Part shown: positions 16,071 through 27,084 of the stretch, piece after piece
Position numbering within the stretch: the stretch's first letter is position 1
Layout: every line of letters begins with the position of its first letter
DNA from: Nocardioides soli
Lineage (GTDB): Bacteria > Actinomycetota > Actinomycetes > Propionibacteriales > Nocardioidaceae
Length of the DNA: 64,000 nt
Direction of reading: 5' to 3'
Assembly (NCBI RefSeq): GCF_014191495.1
Contig: NZ_JACHWR010000001.1
Location: 1,054,001-1,118,000 of the forward strand
Notes under the pieces: model-generated
Databases searched by the model: none
Told to the model about the DNA's origin: nothing
Seen by the model: only the letters and a program-made list of their open reading frames with translations
Position numbers and translations under genes: made by a program

Positions 16071-18650
16071 GTGAGCGAGCGGCCCACCCCCCAGCAGGTA
16101 CGTCGTGCGTTGGCCCGTGCGGAGCGCGGTGCGGCCTTGGATGTCGCGGAGGCCACCGCGCTGTTGGCCGTGTCCGGTGTGGAGCTCGACCGGTTGAGTG
16201 CGGCGGCCGCGAAGGTCCGCGACGCGGGCCTGGTCGCGGCCGGCCGTGTGGTGGGTGGGCGCGGGGTGGTGACGTATTCGCCGAAGGTGTTCATCCCGGT
16301 CACGAAGTTGTGTCGGGACCGATGTCACTACTGCACGTTCGTGGAGACGCCTGGTCAGGCCGCGCGCGAGGGTCGTGCGCCGTACCTGTCGCCCGACGAG
16401 ATCCTGGAGATCGCCTCGCAGGGCGCGGCGATGGGGTGTCTCGAGGCGCTGTTCACCCTGGGCGACCGGCCCGAGGAGCGGTGGCCCGAGGCGCGGGCGT
16501 GGCTCGACGAGCAGGGCTACGACTCCACGCTCGCCTACGTGCGCGCGATGGCGGTGCGGGTGCTGGAGGAGACCGGGCTGCTGCCGCACCTGAATCCCGG
16601 GGTGATGTCGTGGGAGGAGCTGAACCGGCTCAAGCCGGTGTCCCCGTCGATGGGGATGATGCTGGAGACCACCTCGCGGCGCCTGTTCGAGACCAAGGGA
16701 GAGGCCCACTATGGCTCTCCCGACAAGGATCCCGAGGTCCGGATGCGGGTCCTCGAGGACGCGGGCCGGCTGTCGATCCCGTTCACCACCGGGCTGCTGG
16801 TCGGGATCGGGGAGACGCTCGAGGAACGGGCCGAGACGATCTTCGCGCTGCGTCAGGTCTCACGGGCGTACGGGTCGGTGCAGGAGGTCATCGTCCAGAA
16901 CTTCCGGGCCAAGCCCGACACCGCGATGCGGCACGCCGACGACCTCGGTCTCGACGAGTACCGTGCCGCGATCGCGGTCACCCGGATCGTGCTCGGCCCC
17001 AAGGCCCGGATCCAGGCGCCGCCCAACCTGGTGGATCTGGCCGAGTGCCGGGCCCTGCTGGACGCGGGCGTCGACGACTGGGGCGGCGTCAGCCCGCTGA
17101 CGCCCGACCACGTGAACCCCGAGCGGCCCTGGCCCTCGCTGGAGCGGCTGCGGTCGATCACCGCTGAGTGCGGCTTCGAGCTCGCGGCTCGGCTGACCGT
17201 GCACCCCGAGTACGTCCGCGCCGGCGAGCCGTGGCTGGACCCCCGCGTCTCCGGCCACGTCGCCGCGCTCGCCGCCGACGACGGCCTCGCGCGCCCCGGC
17301 GTACGGCCCGTCGGGATGTCCTGGCAGGAGCCCGACGGCGGCTTCGCCTCGGTGGGCCGCACCGACCTCTTCGAGGCCGTCGACAGCGAGGGACGGTCCG
17401 AGGACCGGCGCTCGGACTTCGCGAACGTGTACGGCGACTGGGACTCGGTGAAGGCCGCGGCGTCACGCACCGGTGGTTTCGAGACGGTTGCCAGCGAGCA
17501 CACGGTGGTCGGGGAAGGCGCGCTAGCGCCTGTCTCGAAACCACCGTCGGGGGCGCTCGCAGCCCTCAGGGCCGCCGAGGCCGACCCGGGCAACCTCTCC
17601 GACGAGCACGCCCTGACCCTGATGACCGCGGAGGGCGACCTGCTGCGGCAGGTGTGCCGGCTGGCCGACGACCTGCGCCGCGAGACCGTCGGCGATGACG
17701 TGACCTACGTCGTCAACCGCAACATCAACTTCACCAACGTCTGCTACGTCGGCTGCCGGTTCTGCGCGTTCGCCCAGCGGCGCACCGATGCCGATGCCTA
17801 CTCACTCTCCCTCGACGAGGTCGCCGACCGCGCCCAGGAGGCCTGGGACCTCGGCGCGACCGAGGTCTGCATGCAGGGCGGGATCGACCCCGAGCTGCCC
17901 GCCACGGCGTACTTCGACCTGGTCACCGCGGTCAAGCAGCGGGTGCCGCAGATGCACGTGCACGCGTTCTCCCCGATGGAGATCGTCAACGGCACCGCCC
18001 GCACCGGCCTGTCGATCGAGGACTTCCTGATCAAGGCCCGCGAGGCCGGCCTCGGCTCGCTGCCGGGCACCGCCGCGGAGATCCTCGACGACGAGGTCCG
18101 CTGGGTCCTCACCAAGGGCAAGCTGCCCACCCGCACCTGGATCGAGATCGTCTCCACCGCCCACCGCGTCGGCATCCCGACCACCTCGACGATGATGTAC
18201 GGCCACGTCGACCACCCCCGCCACTGGGTCGGCCACCTCCGCGTCCTGGCCCGCATCCAGGACTCCGCACTGGAAGCCGGGAGCACCGGCTTCACCGAGT
18301 TCGTGCCACTCCCCTTCGTGCACACCAGCGCACCGATCTACCTCGCCGGCGTCGCCCGCCCCGGCCCCACCATGCGCGACAACCTCGCCGTCCACGCCAT
18401 GGCCCGGATCATGCTCCACGGCCGGATCCACAACATCCAGACCTCCTGGGTCAAGCTCGGCATCGACGGCACCCAAGCCATGCTCCAAGCCGGCGCCAAC
18501 GACCTCGGCGGCACCCTCATGGAAGAGACCATCTCCCGAATGGCCGGCTCCGAACACGGCTCCGCCAAGACCGTGGCCGAACTCGTCGAGATCGGCGCCG
18601 GCATCAACCGACCCGTCCGCGAACGCACCACGACCTACGACCTCCGCTGA
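16071..18650 (+). CDS. fbiC: FO synthase FbiC, CofG-CofH fusion with an inserted repeat-encoded linker (859 aa)
   Basis: Bifunctional radical-SAM enzyme making 7,8-didemethyl-8-hydroxy-5-deazariboflavin (FO), the chromophore of coenzyme F420, from a ribityl-aminouracil and tyrosine. The CofG half carries C81, C85 and C88 in LCRDRCHYC; the CofH half carries C558, C562 and C565 in VCYVGCRFC. Both halves have the usual radical-SAM barrel and the family tail [16 protein letters not shown]. Between them residues about 467-492 ([20 protein letters not shown] and following APVSKPPSG) are encoded by a palindromic repeat (17471-17546). It appears functional because the frame stays open. The GTG start at 16071 has TAGCCT 6 bases upstream (leaderless). 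An F420-type oxidoreductase lies at 23959. Confidence 0.95.
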   Translation: MSERPTPQQVRRALARAERGAALDVAEATALLAVSGVELDRLSAAAAKVRDAGLVAAGRVVGGRGVVTYSPKVFIPVTKLCRDRCHYCTFVETPGQAAREGRAPYLSPDEILEIASQGAAMGCLEALFTLGDRPEERWPEARAWLDEQGYDSTLAYVRAMAVRVLEETGLLPHLNPGVMSWEELNRLKPVSPSMGMMLETTSRRLFETKGEAHYGSPDKDPEVRMRVLEDAGRLSIPFTTGLLVGIGETLEERAETIFALRQVSRAYGSVQEVIVQNFRAKPDTAMRHADDLGLDEYRAAIAVTRIVLGPKARIQAPPNLVDLAECRALLDAGVDDWGGVSPLTPDHVNPERPWPSLERLRSITAECGFELAARLTVHPEYVRAGEPWLDPRVSGHVAALAADDGLARPGVRPVGMSWQEPDGGFASVGRTDLFEAVDSEGRSEDRRSDFANVYGDWDSVKAAASRTGGFETVASEHTVVGEGALAPVSKPPSGALAALRAAEADPGNLSDEHALTLMTAEGDLLRQVCRLADDLRRETVGDDVTYVVNRNINFTNVCYVGCRFCAFAQRRTDADAYSLSLDEVADRAQEAWDLGATEVCMQGGIDPELPATAYFDLVTAVKQRVPQMHVHAFSPMEIVNGTARTGLSIEDFLIKAREAGLGSLPGTAAEILDDEVRWVLTKGKLPTRTWIEIVSTAHRVGIPTTSTMMYGHVDHPRHWVGHLRVLARIQDSALEAGSTGFTEFVPLPFVHTSAPIYLAGVARPGPTMRDNLAVHAMARIMLHGRIHNIQTSWVKLGIDGTQAMLQAGANDLGGTLMEETISRMAGSEHGSAKTVAELVEIGAGINRPVRERTTTYDLR
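17471..17546. repeat. Palindromic repeat embedded in frame within fbiC
   Basis: Perfect 15-bp arms CGGTGGTTTCGAGAC (17471-17485) and GTCTCGAAACCACCG (17532-17546). The ends match the intergenic units at 6535-6728; the GCGCTAGCGC centre of the right half resembles the GCGCTAGC of the unit at 6689-6728. It falls precisely in the linker between the CofG and CofH halves and is read through in frame, adding about 25 residues. Confidence 0.85.
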
Positions 18651-18702
18651 GCGCGTTCCGGCCAGCACACCCGCAGCCCCGGGCAGGGTTGGTCCGGTCG
18701 GA

Positions 18703-18825
18703 GCCACCGTTTCCCCGGCTGCCCGGGGAAACGGTGGCGACACGCCGCAGGCTGCGGTGGTGGTCAGGGAGAGCGAGCGGGACACGCCGGTGCGGATCGG
18801 CGTGTCGCGCTCGCCTTCCCTGACC
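18703..18825. repeat. Double hairpin repeat (GTTTCCCCGG hairpin plus GACACGCC-core hairpin)
   Basis: First hairpin: perfect 16-bp arms 18703-18718 (GCCACCGTTTCCCCGG) and 18723-18738 around CTGC. Second: arms from 18762 (GGTCAGGGA...) to 18789 (GACACGCCG) pair with 18798-18825. Both parts resemble the palindromes flanking the gene at 37390-38340 (GTTTCCCCGG then GACACGCC). No ORF lies inside, so this looks like a solo, non-coding relative. It sits between fbiC and ackA (convergent) and could terminate both. The rest of the 18651-18940 gap holds nothing recognisable. Confidence 0.7.
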
Positions 18826-18940
18826 GCCTCATCGGGCCTCGATGGGTGAGCCGGCTCCGTCGGTGTCCGGGTCGGTGGTGGGCCGGCGGGACCGACCCCC
18901 CGGAGACCTCGGGCCCAGCCTCGGGCTCGGCTCCTGGCTC

Positions 18941-19969
18941 TCAGGCCAGCACCGCTCGGACCTCCCGCTCGATCTCCAGGTCCTCGCGGGCGGTGACCAC
19001 CAGGGTGGAGGCGGTGGCGCCGGAGGCGGAGACGTCGGCATCGCCGGAGACCTCCGGGTTCAGCAGCTCGTCGATGCCGAGGCCGAGGAAGCCCAGCCGG
19101 TCGACGGCCGCGCGGCGTACGTCGGGGCTGTGCTCCCCCACGCCGCCGGTGAACACCAGCGCGTCGACCCCGCCGGTCGCCGCGGCCATCGCGCCGATCT
19201 CGCGCACCAGCCGGTGCACGTAGACCGCCAGGCCCGCCACCGCCTCCGTCGAGCCCGACCCGATCGCGGCGGTCACCTCGCGGAGGTCACCCGAGGTGCC
19301 GGTGAGCCCGAGCAGGCCCGACTCGCGGTCGAGGACCCGCTCCAGCTCATCGGGCGTGACCCCGCGCGACTGGAGCAGGTGCAGCATCAGGCCGGGGTCG
19401 ACGGAGCCCGACCGGGTCTGCATCACCAGGCCCTCCATCGGGGTCATGCCCATCGTGGTGTCCACCGACCGGCCGCCGCGCACCGCGCAGAGCGAGGCGC
19501 CGCCCCCGAGGTGGCAGGTCACGATCCGCAGCTCCTCCAGCGGCCGCCGCAGGAGCTCGGCGGCCCGCCGCGCGGCGTACGAGTGCGAGAGCCCGTGGAA
19601 GCCGTAACGGCGCAGTCCCCAGCGCTCGCGCCACTCCCGCGGCAGCGCGTACGTCGTGGCGGCCGCGGGCATCGTGGCGTGGAAGGCGGTGTCGAAGCAG
19701 GCGACGACCGGCACGCCGGGGTGCCGCTCGACCAGGTCGCGGGCGGCCTCCAGGGCCGGCGGGTTGTGCAGCGGCGCCAGCCCCGAGACCTGCTCGAGCT
19801 CGTCGAGCACCGCCGCCGTGACCAGGACGGCGGAGGTGCGCGACCCGCCGTGCACGAAGCGCACGCCGATGGCGTCATACGGCCCGCCGTCGTCGTGGGC
19901 CTCCCGGCCGTCGTCGAGCAGGGAGATCTTGAGGCTGCTGGAGCCGGGGTTCACGACCAGCGTGCGCAC
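18941..19969 (-). CDS. ackA: Acetate kinase (342 aa)
   Basis: Converts acetyl phosphate and ADP to acetate and ATP. ASKHA-fold motifs are present: LVVNPGSSSLKISLLD at the N-terminus (phosphate loop), HGLSHSYAARRAAELL, then CHLGGGASLCAVRGGRSVDT with TMGMTPMEGLVMQTRSGSVD, and LVFTGGVGEHSPDVR near the end. The protein is shorter than the usual about 400 aa, missing parts of the N-terminal domain between the NPGSSS motif and the HGG loop, as in a compact actinobacterial subgroup. The GTG start lies directly after the phosphoketolase stop, so the two enzymes are coupled and together turn xylulose-5-phosphate or fructose-6-phosphate into acetate with ATP gain. Confidence 0.88.
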   Translation of the reverse strand: MRTLVVNPGSSSLKISLLDDGREAHDDGGPYDAIGVRFVHGGSRTSAVLVTAAVLDELEQVSGLAPLHNPPALEAARDLVERHPGVPVVACFDTAFHATMPAAATTYALPREWRERWGLRRYGFHGLSHSYAARRAAELLRRPLEELRIVTCHLGGGASLCAVRGGRSVDTTMGMTPMEGLVMQTRSGSVDPGLMLHLLQSRGVTPDELERVLDRESGLLGLTGTSGDLREVTAAIGSGSTEAVAGLAVYVHRLVREIGAMAAATGGVDALVFTGGVGEHSPDVRRAAVDRLGFLGLGIDELLNPEVSGDADVSASGATASTLVVTAREDLEIEREVRAVLA

Positions 19970-19970
19970 C

Positions 19971-22316
19971 TCAGCGGCCCGTCCACTCCCAGTCACGGAT
20001 CTCGGGCAGGTCCTCACCGGCGGACCGGACGTACTGCCGGTGCCGGATCAGCGCGTCCTTGAGGCGCTCCCGCGCCGCCCCGGAGGTGGCGTGCAGCCGC
20101 GGCACGCGGTCGATGACGTCCATCGCCAGGTGGAAGCGGTCGATCTCGTTGAGCACGGTCATGTCGAACGGCGTAGTGGTGGTGCCCTCCTCCTTGTAGC
20201 CGCGCACGTGGATGTTCTCGTGGTTGGTGCGGCGGTAGGTCAGCCGGTGGATCAGCCACGGATAGCCGTGGTAGGCGAAGATCACCGGCTTGTCGCGGGT
20301 GAAGAGCGCGTCGAAGTCGGCGTCCGACAGGCCGTGCGAGTGCTCCCGCTCCGGCTGCAGCCGCATCAGGTCGACGACGTTGACGACCCGGATCCGCAAG
20401 GAGGGCAGCTCCTCGCGGAGCAGCTGCACCGCGGCGAGCGTCTCCATCGTCGGCACGTCGCCGGCGCAGGCCATCACGACGTCGGGCTCCCCCTCGGCGT
20501 CGTTGGACGCCCACTCCCAGATGCCGGCGCCCTTGGTGCAATGCACGATCGCGTCGTCCATGGAGAGGTACTGGCGGGCCGGCTGCTTGCCGGCGACGAT
20601 GACGTTCACATAGTGCCGGCTGCGCAGGCAGTGGTCGCCGACGGACAGCAGCGTGTTCGCGTCCGGCGGCAGGTAGACGCGCACCACGCTCGCCTTCTTG
20701 TTGACGACGTGGTCGATGAATCCCGGGTCCTGGTGGGAGAACCCGTTGTGGTCCTGGCGCCACACGTGCGAGGTGAGCAGGTAGTTCAGCGAAGCCACGG
20801 GGCGCCGCCAGGAGATCCGGCGCGTCGACTCCAGCCACTTCGCGTGCTGGTTGAACATCGAGTCGACGAGGTGGATGAACGCCTCGTAGCACGAGAACAG
20901 CCCGTGCCGCCCGGTGAGCAGATAGCCCTCCAGCCAGCCCTGGCAGGTGTGCTCGGAGAGGATCTCCATGATCCGCCCGTCGGGGGCGAGGTGGTCGTCG
21001 TACTCGCGGATCTCGGCATTCCAGGTGCGGTCGGTGACCTCCATGACGTCCTGGAGCCGGTTGGAGCTGTTCTCGTCGGGCGAGAAGAGCCGGAAGGTGT
21101 CGAGGTTCTGGGCCATCACGTCGCGCAGGAAGCCGCCCAGCACGCGGGTGGCCTCCGCCGAGCCGGTGCCGGGCCGGTCGACCTCGACGGCGTAGTCGCG
21201 GAAGTCGGGCATCCTGAGGTCGCGCAGCAGCACCCCGCCGTTGGTGTGCGGCGATGCGCTCATCCGCAGGTCGCCCTCGGGGTGCAGCTCGGCGATGTCG
21301 ACGGCCGGCGCGCCGGCCTCGTCGAAGAGCTCCTCGGGCCGGTAGCCACGCAGCCACTCCTCGAGCACCTTGCGGTGCGCCTTGTCGGTGCGCGCGTTGG
21401 CGAAGGGCACCTGGTGGGAGCGCCAGTAGCCCTCGACCTTCAGGCCGTCGACCTCCTGGGGTCCGGTCCAGCCCTTCGGGGAGCGCAGCACGATCATCGG
21501 CCACGGGCGCCGCGGCGTCGGCTCCGACGAGGCGCGCGCCTCGCCCTGGATGTCGGCGATCTCGTCGAGCGCGTCCCCGAGCGCGCCCGCGAAGTCGGCG
21601 TGCATCTGGGCCGGGTCCGACCCCGCAACGACGTACGGCGTGTGCCCGTAGCCGCGCAGCAGCGAGACCAGCTCCTCCTCGGGGATCCGCGCGAGCACGG
21701 TCGGGTTGGCGATCTTGTAGCCGTTGAGATGCAGGATCGGCAGCACCGCGCCGTCGCGGCGCGGGTCGACGAACTTGGTGCCGTGCCAGCTGGTCGCGAG
21801 CGGCCCGGTCTCCGCCTCGCCGTCACCGACCACCGCGGCCACGACCAGGTCGGGGTTGTCGAACGCCGCGCCGTACGCGTGCGAGAGGGCATAGCCGAGC
21901 TCGCCGCCCTCGTGGATCGAGCCCGGCGTCTCGGGGGCGGCGTGGCTGGGGATGCCGCCCGGGAACGAGAACTGCGTGAACAGCCGCTCCAGGCCGCGCT
22001 CGTCGAGGCCGACGTTCGGGTAGGTCTCGGTGTAGGTGCCCTCGAGGTACGACGCGGCGACCACGCCCGGGCCGCCGTGGCCGGGACCGGTGATGAAGAT
22101 CATCGGCTGGTCGCGCTCCATGATCGCGCGGTTGAGGTGGGCGTAGACGAAGTTCAGGCCGGGGGTGGTGCCCCAGTGGCCGAGCAGCCGCGGCTTCACG
22201 TGCTCCTCGCGGAGCGGCTCGTGCAGCAGTGGGTTGCCCATCAGGTAGATCTGCCCGACGGAGAGGTAGTTGGCGGCCCGCCACCAGCGGTCCAGCGTCA
22301 CGAACTCGGGGTCCAT
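19971..22316 (-). CDS. xfp: Xylulose-5-phosphate/fructose-6-phosphate phosphoketolase (781 aa)
   Basis: Thiamine diphosphate enzyme splitting xylulose-5-P or fructose-6-P with phosphate to acetyl phosphate plus glyceraldehyde-3-P or erythrose-4-P. Recognisable segments: [78 protein letters not shown] (ThDP/Mg binding GDGE), [20 protein letters not shown] and [17 protein letters not shown]. Length matches the family. Start at ATG 22316, with GAGGACGG upstream; a GTG three codons earlier is possible. The ackA gene follows directly. Operon promoter expected in 22317-22455, shared divergently with the acidic protein gene. Confidence 0.95.
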   Translation of the reverse strand: MDPEFVTLDRWWRAANYLSVGQIYLMGNPLLHEPLREEHVKPRLLGHWGTTPGLNFVYAHLNRAIMERDQPMIFITGPGHGGPGVVAASYLEGTYTETYPNVGLDERGLERLFTQFSFPGGIPSHAAPETPGSIHEGGELGYALSHAYGAAFDNPDLVVAAVVGDGEAETGPLATSWHGTKFVDPRRDGAVLPILHLNGYKIANPTVLARIPEEELVSLLRGYGHTPYVVAGSDPAQMHADFAGALGDALDEIADIQGEARASSEPTPRRPWPMIVLRSPKGWTGPQEVDGLKVEGYWRSHQVPFANARTDKAHRKVLEEWLRGYRPEELFDEAGAPAVDIAELHPEGDLRMSASPHTNGGVLLRDLRMPDFRDYAVEVDRPGTGSAEATRVLGGFLRDVMAQNLDTFRLFSPDENSSNRLQDVMEVTDRTWNAEIREYDDHLAPDGRIMEILSEHTCQGWLEGYLLTGRHGLFSCYEAFIHLVDSMFNQHAKWLESTRRISWRRPVASLNYLLTSHVWRQDHNGFSHQDPGFIDHVVNKKASVVRVYLPPDANTLLSVGDHCLRSRHYVNVIVAGKQPARQYLSMDDAIVHCTKGAGIWEWASNDAEGEPDVVMACAGDVPTMETLAAVQLLREELPSLRIRVVNVVDLMRLQPEREHSHGLSDADFDALFTRDKPVIFAYHGYPWLIHRLTYRRTNHENIHVRGYKEEGTTTTPFDMTVLNEIDRFHLAMDVIDRVPRLHATSGAARERLKDALIRHRQYVRSAGEDLPEIRDWEWTGR

Positions 22317-22455
22317 GCATCCCACCGTCCTCGGATGCGCCCGCCGGAGGCAAGGGTCCGGGGTCCCGGCGGCCGAATCTCACCTGAACCGGGTGGGCAC
22401 CATGGCCGGAGTAGCGTGATCTGACCGACCGCGGACCGGCGACGAAGGAGGACCC

Positions 22456-22899
22456 GTGACCACCAGTCATGGCGACGGCGACCAGGAGCTGTACGGCGAC
22501 TACAGCGTCGACGACGAGGACCAGCCGGGCAACATCGACGACCTCGGCGACGACGACGTGGACGACGAGCTCGACCGCGGCTACTCCCCACCGGAGCGCT
22601 ACTCCGTGGGCCAGGGCTACGGCAACACGCCCTGGGAGGAGGAGCACCGCGAGACCATCGACCAGCGGATCGGCCAGGAGGAGCCCGACCCCGACCCGTA
22701 CGCCGAGACCGACGACGAGTTCGTCGACGACGGCGAGGTCGGCGACGCCCGGGCCGGCCGGCTGGTCGACCCCGACGAGGGCCTCGGCGAGGACCGGGAG
22801 AAGGACCTGGTCGGCGACGACGTCGGCATCGACGGAGCGGGCGCGTCCGCCGAGGAGGCGGCCGTGCACATCGTCGAGGACTTCGTCGACGAGGAGTGA
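22456..22899 (+). CDS. Acidic DUF5709-type protein (147 aa)
   Basis: Very acidic, low-complexity soluble protein: ELYGDYSVDDEDQPGNIDDL, GDDDVDDELDRGYSPPERYS, GNTPWEEEHRETIDQRIGQE, DPDPYAETDDEFVDDGEVGD and a last AAVHIVEDFVDEE. The PPERxS...T..E...GE.ldqRi..EEPD motif is the hallmark of actinobacterial DUF5709, probably a disordered protein of unknown role. An AAGGAGG site lies 5 bases upstream of the GTG start. Divergent from xfp. Base composition is normal for the neighbourhood. Confidence 0.85.
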   Translation: MTTSHGDGDQELYGDYSVDDEDQPGNIDDLGDDDVDDELDRGYSPPERYSVGQGYGNTPWEEEHRETIDQRIGQEEPDPDPYAETDDEFVDDGEVGDARAGRLVDPDEGLGEDREKDLVGDDVGIDGAGASAEEAAVHIVEDFVDEE

Positions 22900-22974
22900 T
22901 CCAGGAGTGCTGTCGGGCTCGACTGGGTAACGCCTCGGTGACACGGAGACTCCGTGTCGAGGGAGGGGAATACC

Positions 22975-23118
22975 GTGGAGTTCCTGCTGTGGATCCTGGC
23001 CGTCATCCTCGTGGTCAGCGGCGTCGTGTCCCTGTTCCGGGGGGCCATCCTGTGGGGCATCGTGCTGATCGTCGTGGGCCTGCTGGTCGGGCCGGGCGGG
23101 GTCAGCGTCTTCACGTAG
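22975..23118 (+). CDS. Small hydrophobic protein (47 aa)
   Basis: Reads VEFLLWILAVILVVSGVVSL then FRGAILWGIVLIVVGLLVGPGGVSVFT: two hydrophobic segments joined by a short FRG turn and ending in GPGGxSVF. Small hydrophobic proteins with a GPGG end are widespread in actinobacteria; function unknown. GGAGGGG lies 5 bases before the GTG at 22975, supporting translation. The last 8 bases overlap the end of the convergent uracil-DNA glycosylase gene. Confidence 0.72.
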   Translation: MEFLLWILAVILVVSGVVSLFRGAILWGIVLIVVGLLVGPGGVSVFT

Positions 23119-23758
23119 CAGCCCGCGCCGCCGCGACCCGCAGGTCGGCGACGAGAGCGTCGTACGCCGACCTGCGGTCGTCGGCGCGCAGCACTGCCGA
23201 GGGGTGCGTGGTGGCGAGCACCCACTCCGGCGGCCGCGCCACCGGGAACGACTCGGGCCAGTCCCGCAGCTGCCCACGGGCCTCGCCGACCTTGAACGAC
23301 GTGCCGTAGACGGCCTTGCCGGCGGTCCCACCGAGGATGACGACGCCGATCGGGCGCACCAACCGCAGTTCGGCGTCCAGCCACGGGCCGCAGGCCACGA
23401 CGTGGGCTCGGCTCGGCGACTGATGGATCCGCTGCTTGCCACGGGTCCCGGACCAGCGGAAGTGCTTGACGACGTTGGTCTTGAACACCTCCCTCGGGTC
23501 GATGCCGACGTCGGTGAGCGCGTCGTCGAGCACCCGGCCGGCAGGTCCGACGAAGGGCTCCCCCTGCTGGTCCTCGCGATCGCCCGGCTGCTCGCCGAGC
23601 AGCAGCAGCGCCGCGTCGCGGCGTCCGTCGCCCATCACGCCCTGGGTGGCGTCTCGATAGAGCTCACAGCCGCGACACTCCTGCACCGCCTCGCGCAGGC
23701 TCGTGAGACTCAGCCGGTCGGGCACCCACGCCGCCGCCCCGGGACGCTGCTCGGTCAT
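23111..23758 (-). CDS. UdgX-like uracil-DNA binding/glycosylase protein (215 aa)
   Basis: Uracil-DNA glycosylase superfamily member of the Fe-S families. Motif I is GEQPGDREDQQGEPFVGPAG, with cysteines in ECRGCELY for cluster binding; the C-terminal motif is TTHPSAVLRA. Between them lies RGKQRIHQSPSRAH, matching the KRIH-type loop unique to UdgX, where the histidine forms a covalent bond with the abasic site after uracil removal. The protein therefore likely traps uracil-DNA rather than turning over rapidly. About 215 aa is normal. Start MTEQRPGAAAW at 23758. It stands alone with no operon partner. Confidence 0.88.
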   Translation of the reverse strand: MTEQRPGAAAWVPDRLSLTSLREAVQECRGCELYRDATQGVMGDGRRDAALLLLGEQPGDREDQQGEPFVGPAGRVLDDALTDVGIDPREVFKTNVVKHFRWSGTRGKQRIHQSPSRAHVVACGPWLDAELRLVRPIGVVILGGTAGKAVYGTSFKVGEARGQLRDWPESFPVARPPEWVLATTHPSAVLRADDRRSAYDALVADLRVAAARAAT

Positions 23759-23923
23759 GACGGTGAGGTACCGCGCCCCGCCCCGTCGTATGCCCGGCCC
23801 CGTCGTATGCCCGGTCGGGCCGGCGGGGCCGGCCGCTGCGTGAGTCGACCGGCCCCGCCCCTTCTGCAGGCGAGGTAGCCCCCCACGGCCACCTCGAACC
23901 CCACCCGAAAGGGTCGAATTGAC

Positions 23924-23937
23924 GAGAACGTGTTCTA
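23924..23937. promoter_or_regulatory. KstR-like palindromic operator before the F420-type oxidoreductase gene
   Basis: The 14-mer GAGAACGTGTTCTA fits the published KstR consensus TNNAACNNGTTNNA at all specified positions but the first. A TAGAGT box at 23947-23952 lies 6 bases before the GTG, placing the operator over the -35 region (repressor position). The core AACGTGTTCTA is identical to the site at 37171-37181. Identity of the TetR-type regulator is inference. Confidence 0.6.
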
Positions 23938-23958
23938 GTTCGGCTCTAGAGTAGCCAG

Positions 23959-24825
23959 GTGCGCTTCGCGATCAGCACCTCCTTCCAGCCGGTGGACCAC
24001 CTGGCCCCGATCGCCCGGGCGGCCGACGAGCTCGGCTACCACTCAATCGGGGTGCCGGACCATGTCGTCGACTTCGAGGAGCTGGCGACGCCGTACCCCT
24101 ACACCCCGGACGGCTCGCGTCGCTGGACCCACGACACCGCCTGGCCCGACCCCTGGGTACTGATCGGCGCGCTCGCCGCCGTCACCACCCGGGTGCGGTT
24201 CTTCACCTCCGTCTACGTGCCCGCGATCCGCAGCCCGTTTCAGGTCGCGAAGAGCGTCGGCACCGCCGCGGTGCTCTCCGGCAACCGGGTCAGCCTCGGC
24301 GTGGGTATCGGCTGGTGCCGCGAGGAGTTCGAGCTACTGGGACAGGACTTCTCGACCCGCGGCCGGCGCACCGACGAGGCGCTGGCCCTGATGGCGGACC
24401 TCTGGCGACCCGGCTGGACGGAGTTCGACGGCGAGTTCCACACCGCGCCGCGGTTGGCGATGGAGCCGACGCCGACCGAGCGGATCCCGATCTTCGTCGG
24501 CGGTCTCTCCGACGTCGCGTTCCGCCGGGCCGCGCGCCACGACGGCTGGGTCGGCGACCTCTTCTCGATCGAGCGGGCCGGCGAGATCGCGGGCCGGCTC
24601 GCCGCCGCCCGGGCGGAGATCGGCGCTGAGGGCGACTTCTCGGTGATCACCGCGCTGAGCGACGCCTTCCTGCCCGAGCACTTCGAGCGGGCGGAGGCCG
24701 CCGGCGTCACCGACTGCTGGACGATGCCGTGGGCCTACTACCACGGGCTCGACGCCACGCTGGAGCAGAAGCTCGAGTCGATGGAGCGGTTCGCCGCCGA
24801 CGTCCTGGTGCCACTGAACGGCTAG
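23959..24825 (+). CDS. LLM-class F420-dependent oxidoreductase (288 aa)
   Basis: Luciferase-like TIM-barrel oxidoreductase. Segments MRFAISTSFQPVDHLAPIAR, LGYHSIGVPDHVVDFEELAT, TRVRFFTSVYVPAIRSPFQV, VSLGVGIGWCREEFELLGQD, FSTRGRRTDEALALMADLWR and RIPIFVGGLSDVAFRRAAR are typical of the subgroup that uses F420 rather than flavin. F420 supply fits with fbiC at 16071. The GTG start is probably leaderless (TAGAGT box 6 bases upstream). A KstR-like operator lies just upstream, suggesting a role in sterol or fatty acid-type catabolism (inference). Its last 4 bases overlap the convergent toxin gene. Confidence 0.88.
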   Translation: MRFAISTSFQPVDHLAPIARAADELGYHSIGVPDHVVDFEELATPYPYTPDGSRRWTHDTAWPDPWVLIGALAAVTTRVRFFTSVYVPAIRSPFQVAKSVGTAAVLSGNRVSLGVGIGWCREEFELLGQDFSTRGRRTDEALALMADLWRPGWTEFDGEFHTAPRLAMEPTPTERIPIFVGGLSDVAFRRAARHDGWVGDLFSIERAGEIAGRLAAARAEIGAEGDFSVITALSDAFLPEHFERAEAAGVTDCWTMPWAYYHGLDATLEQKLESMERFAADVLVPLNG

Positions 24826-25121
24826 GGCTCGTCTCCCGATCCGGAGCCGTCGCGAGCGGCGTGGACGATGCGCAGGACTTCGATGGTGTCAGGCTCAAGG
24901 ACCCGATAGAAGACCCCGGAGGGGAAGCGGCGCATCCGGGCCCGGCGTACGCCGGGAAAGCCCTCGACCGGCGGAGCGCCGTTGGGGAACATCTGCATCC
25001 GCTCGACCACCCGATCGAGGTCGGCAACGAATCCGTCGGCCAGCTCCTCGGTGATCCGCTCGTAGTGGTCGCGAGCCTCCTCGAGATCCTGGATCGCATG
25101 ACGCCCGAATCGGAGCGTCAC
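24822..25121 (-). CDS. ParE/RelE-family toxin (99 aa)
   Basis: Type II toxin candidate of the ParE/RelE superfamily. It reads VTLRFGRHAIQDLEEARDHY then ERITEELADGFVADLDRVVERM, FPNGAPPVEGFPGVRRARM and FPSGVFYRVLEPDTIEVLRI with VHAARD, the order expected for the alpha-hairpin, sheet and terminal ALxHxxRD-like end of ParE. ParE members poison gyrase and RelE members cleave mRNA; which one applies cannot be told. The GTG overlaps the antitoxin stop by 4 bases, the normal antitoxin-first arrangement. Confidence 0.85.
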   Translation of the reverse strand: MTLRFGRHAIQDLEEARDHYERITEELADGFVADLDRVVERMQMFPNGAPPVEGFPGVRRARMRRFPSGVFYRVLEPDTIEVLRIVHAARDGSGSGDEP

Positions 25122-25372
25122 TCGCCCGGCCCCAGCTCCCGCCGCACGTCGATCCACGACCTCGTGGCCGCAGGCTCCTCATGCAGTGCGTCGAGCGCCT
25201 CGACCAGCTTGCGGCGCTCGGCATCGGACGGCACGTAGACCGCCTCTCCGAAGTGGGTGCGGAGCGCCTCCTGGATCACCTCGGAGCGCGTTCGGTGCTC
25301 GATCGCCCGGGCGCGCTCGACCAGGTCGTACAGCTCCTCCGGCAGCGTCACCGCCACCTTCCTCACTGCCAT
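25118..25372 (-). CDS. Ribbon-helix-helix antitoxin (84 aa)
   Basis: Antitoxin partner of the ParE/RelE-type protein. The N-terminal RHH DNA-binding domain is MAVRKVAVTLPEELYDLVER followed by ARAIEHRTRSEVIQEALRTHF; the C-terminus (LHEEPAATRSWIDVRRELGP) is the flexible toxin-binding part. RHH antitoxins repress their own operon by binding operators in the promoter, here expected in 25373-25423. The upstream region contains GGAGGCCCCG just before the ATG as ribosome binding site. Confidence 0.87.
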   Translation of the reverse strand: MAVRKVAVTLPEELYDLVERARAIEHRTRSEVIQEALRTHFGEAVYVPSDAERRKLVEALDALHEEPAATRSWIDVRRELGPGE

Positions 25373-25423
25373 CGGGGCCTCCTTCGGTATGAAGAAATCA
25401 TGCCCACAGAGCGCAGCTGTGGA

Positions 25424-27001
<1,578 letters not shown>

Positions 27002-27050
27002 GGGCTGAGCCTACCGAGCGGTCCTGGGTCGCGCGGCGCCGCCCGAGCCC

Positions 27051-27084
27051 GTCGTACCTGACCAGAGTGTCGTGGACTCCGCGG
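27051..27084. repeat. Left half of palindrome A-left, split by IS30
   Basis: GTCGTACCTGACCAGAGTG followed by a loop that ends in CCGCGG at 27079-27084. The other half continues at 28457. Without the IS30 copy this would be a hairpin almost identical to the one at 29619-29678. It lies upstream of guaA and on the distal side of the gene at 28524-29564. Confidence 0.8.

Noticed and set aside
16071..18650. fbiC split into separate cofG and cofH genes by the repeat
   Set aside because: The reading frame is continuous through the repeat with no stop codon, and no ribosome binding site or start is suited for a separate CofH.
18941..23442. Long antisense frames over xfp, ackA and neighbours (several of 400-900 codons)
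   Set aside because: High-GC genomes give long open shadow frames; these are rich in Arg/Ala/Gly and lack protein motifs, while the opposite strands carry clear enzymes.
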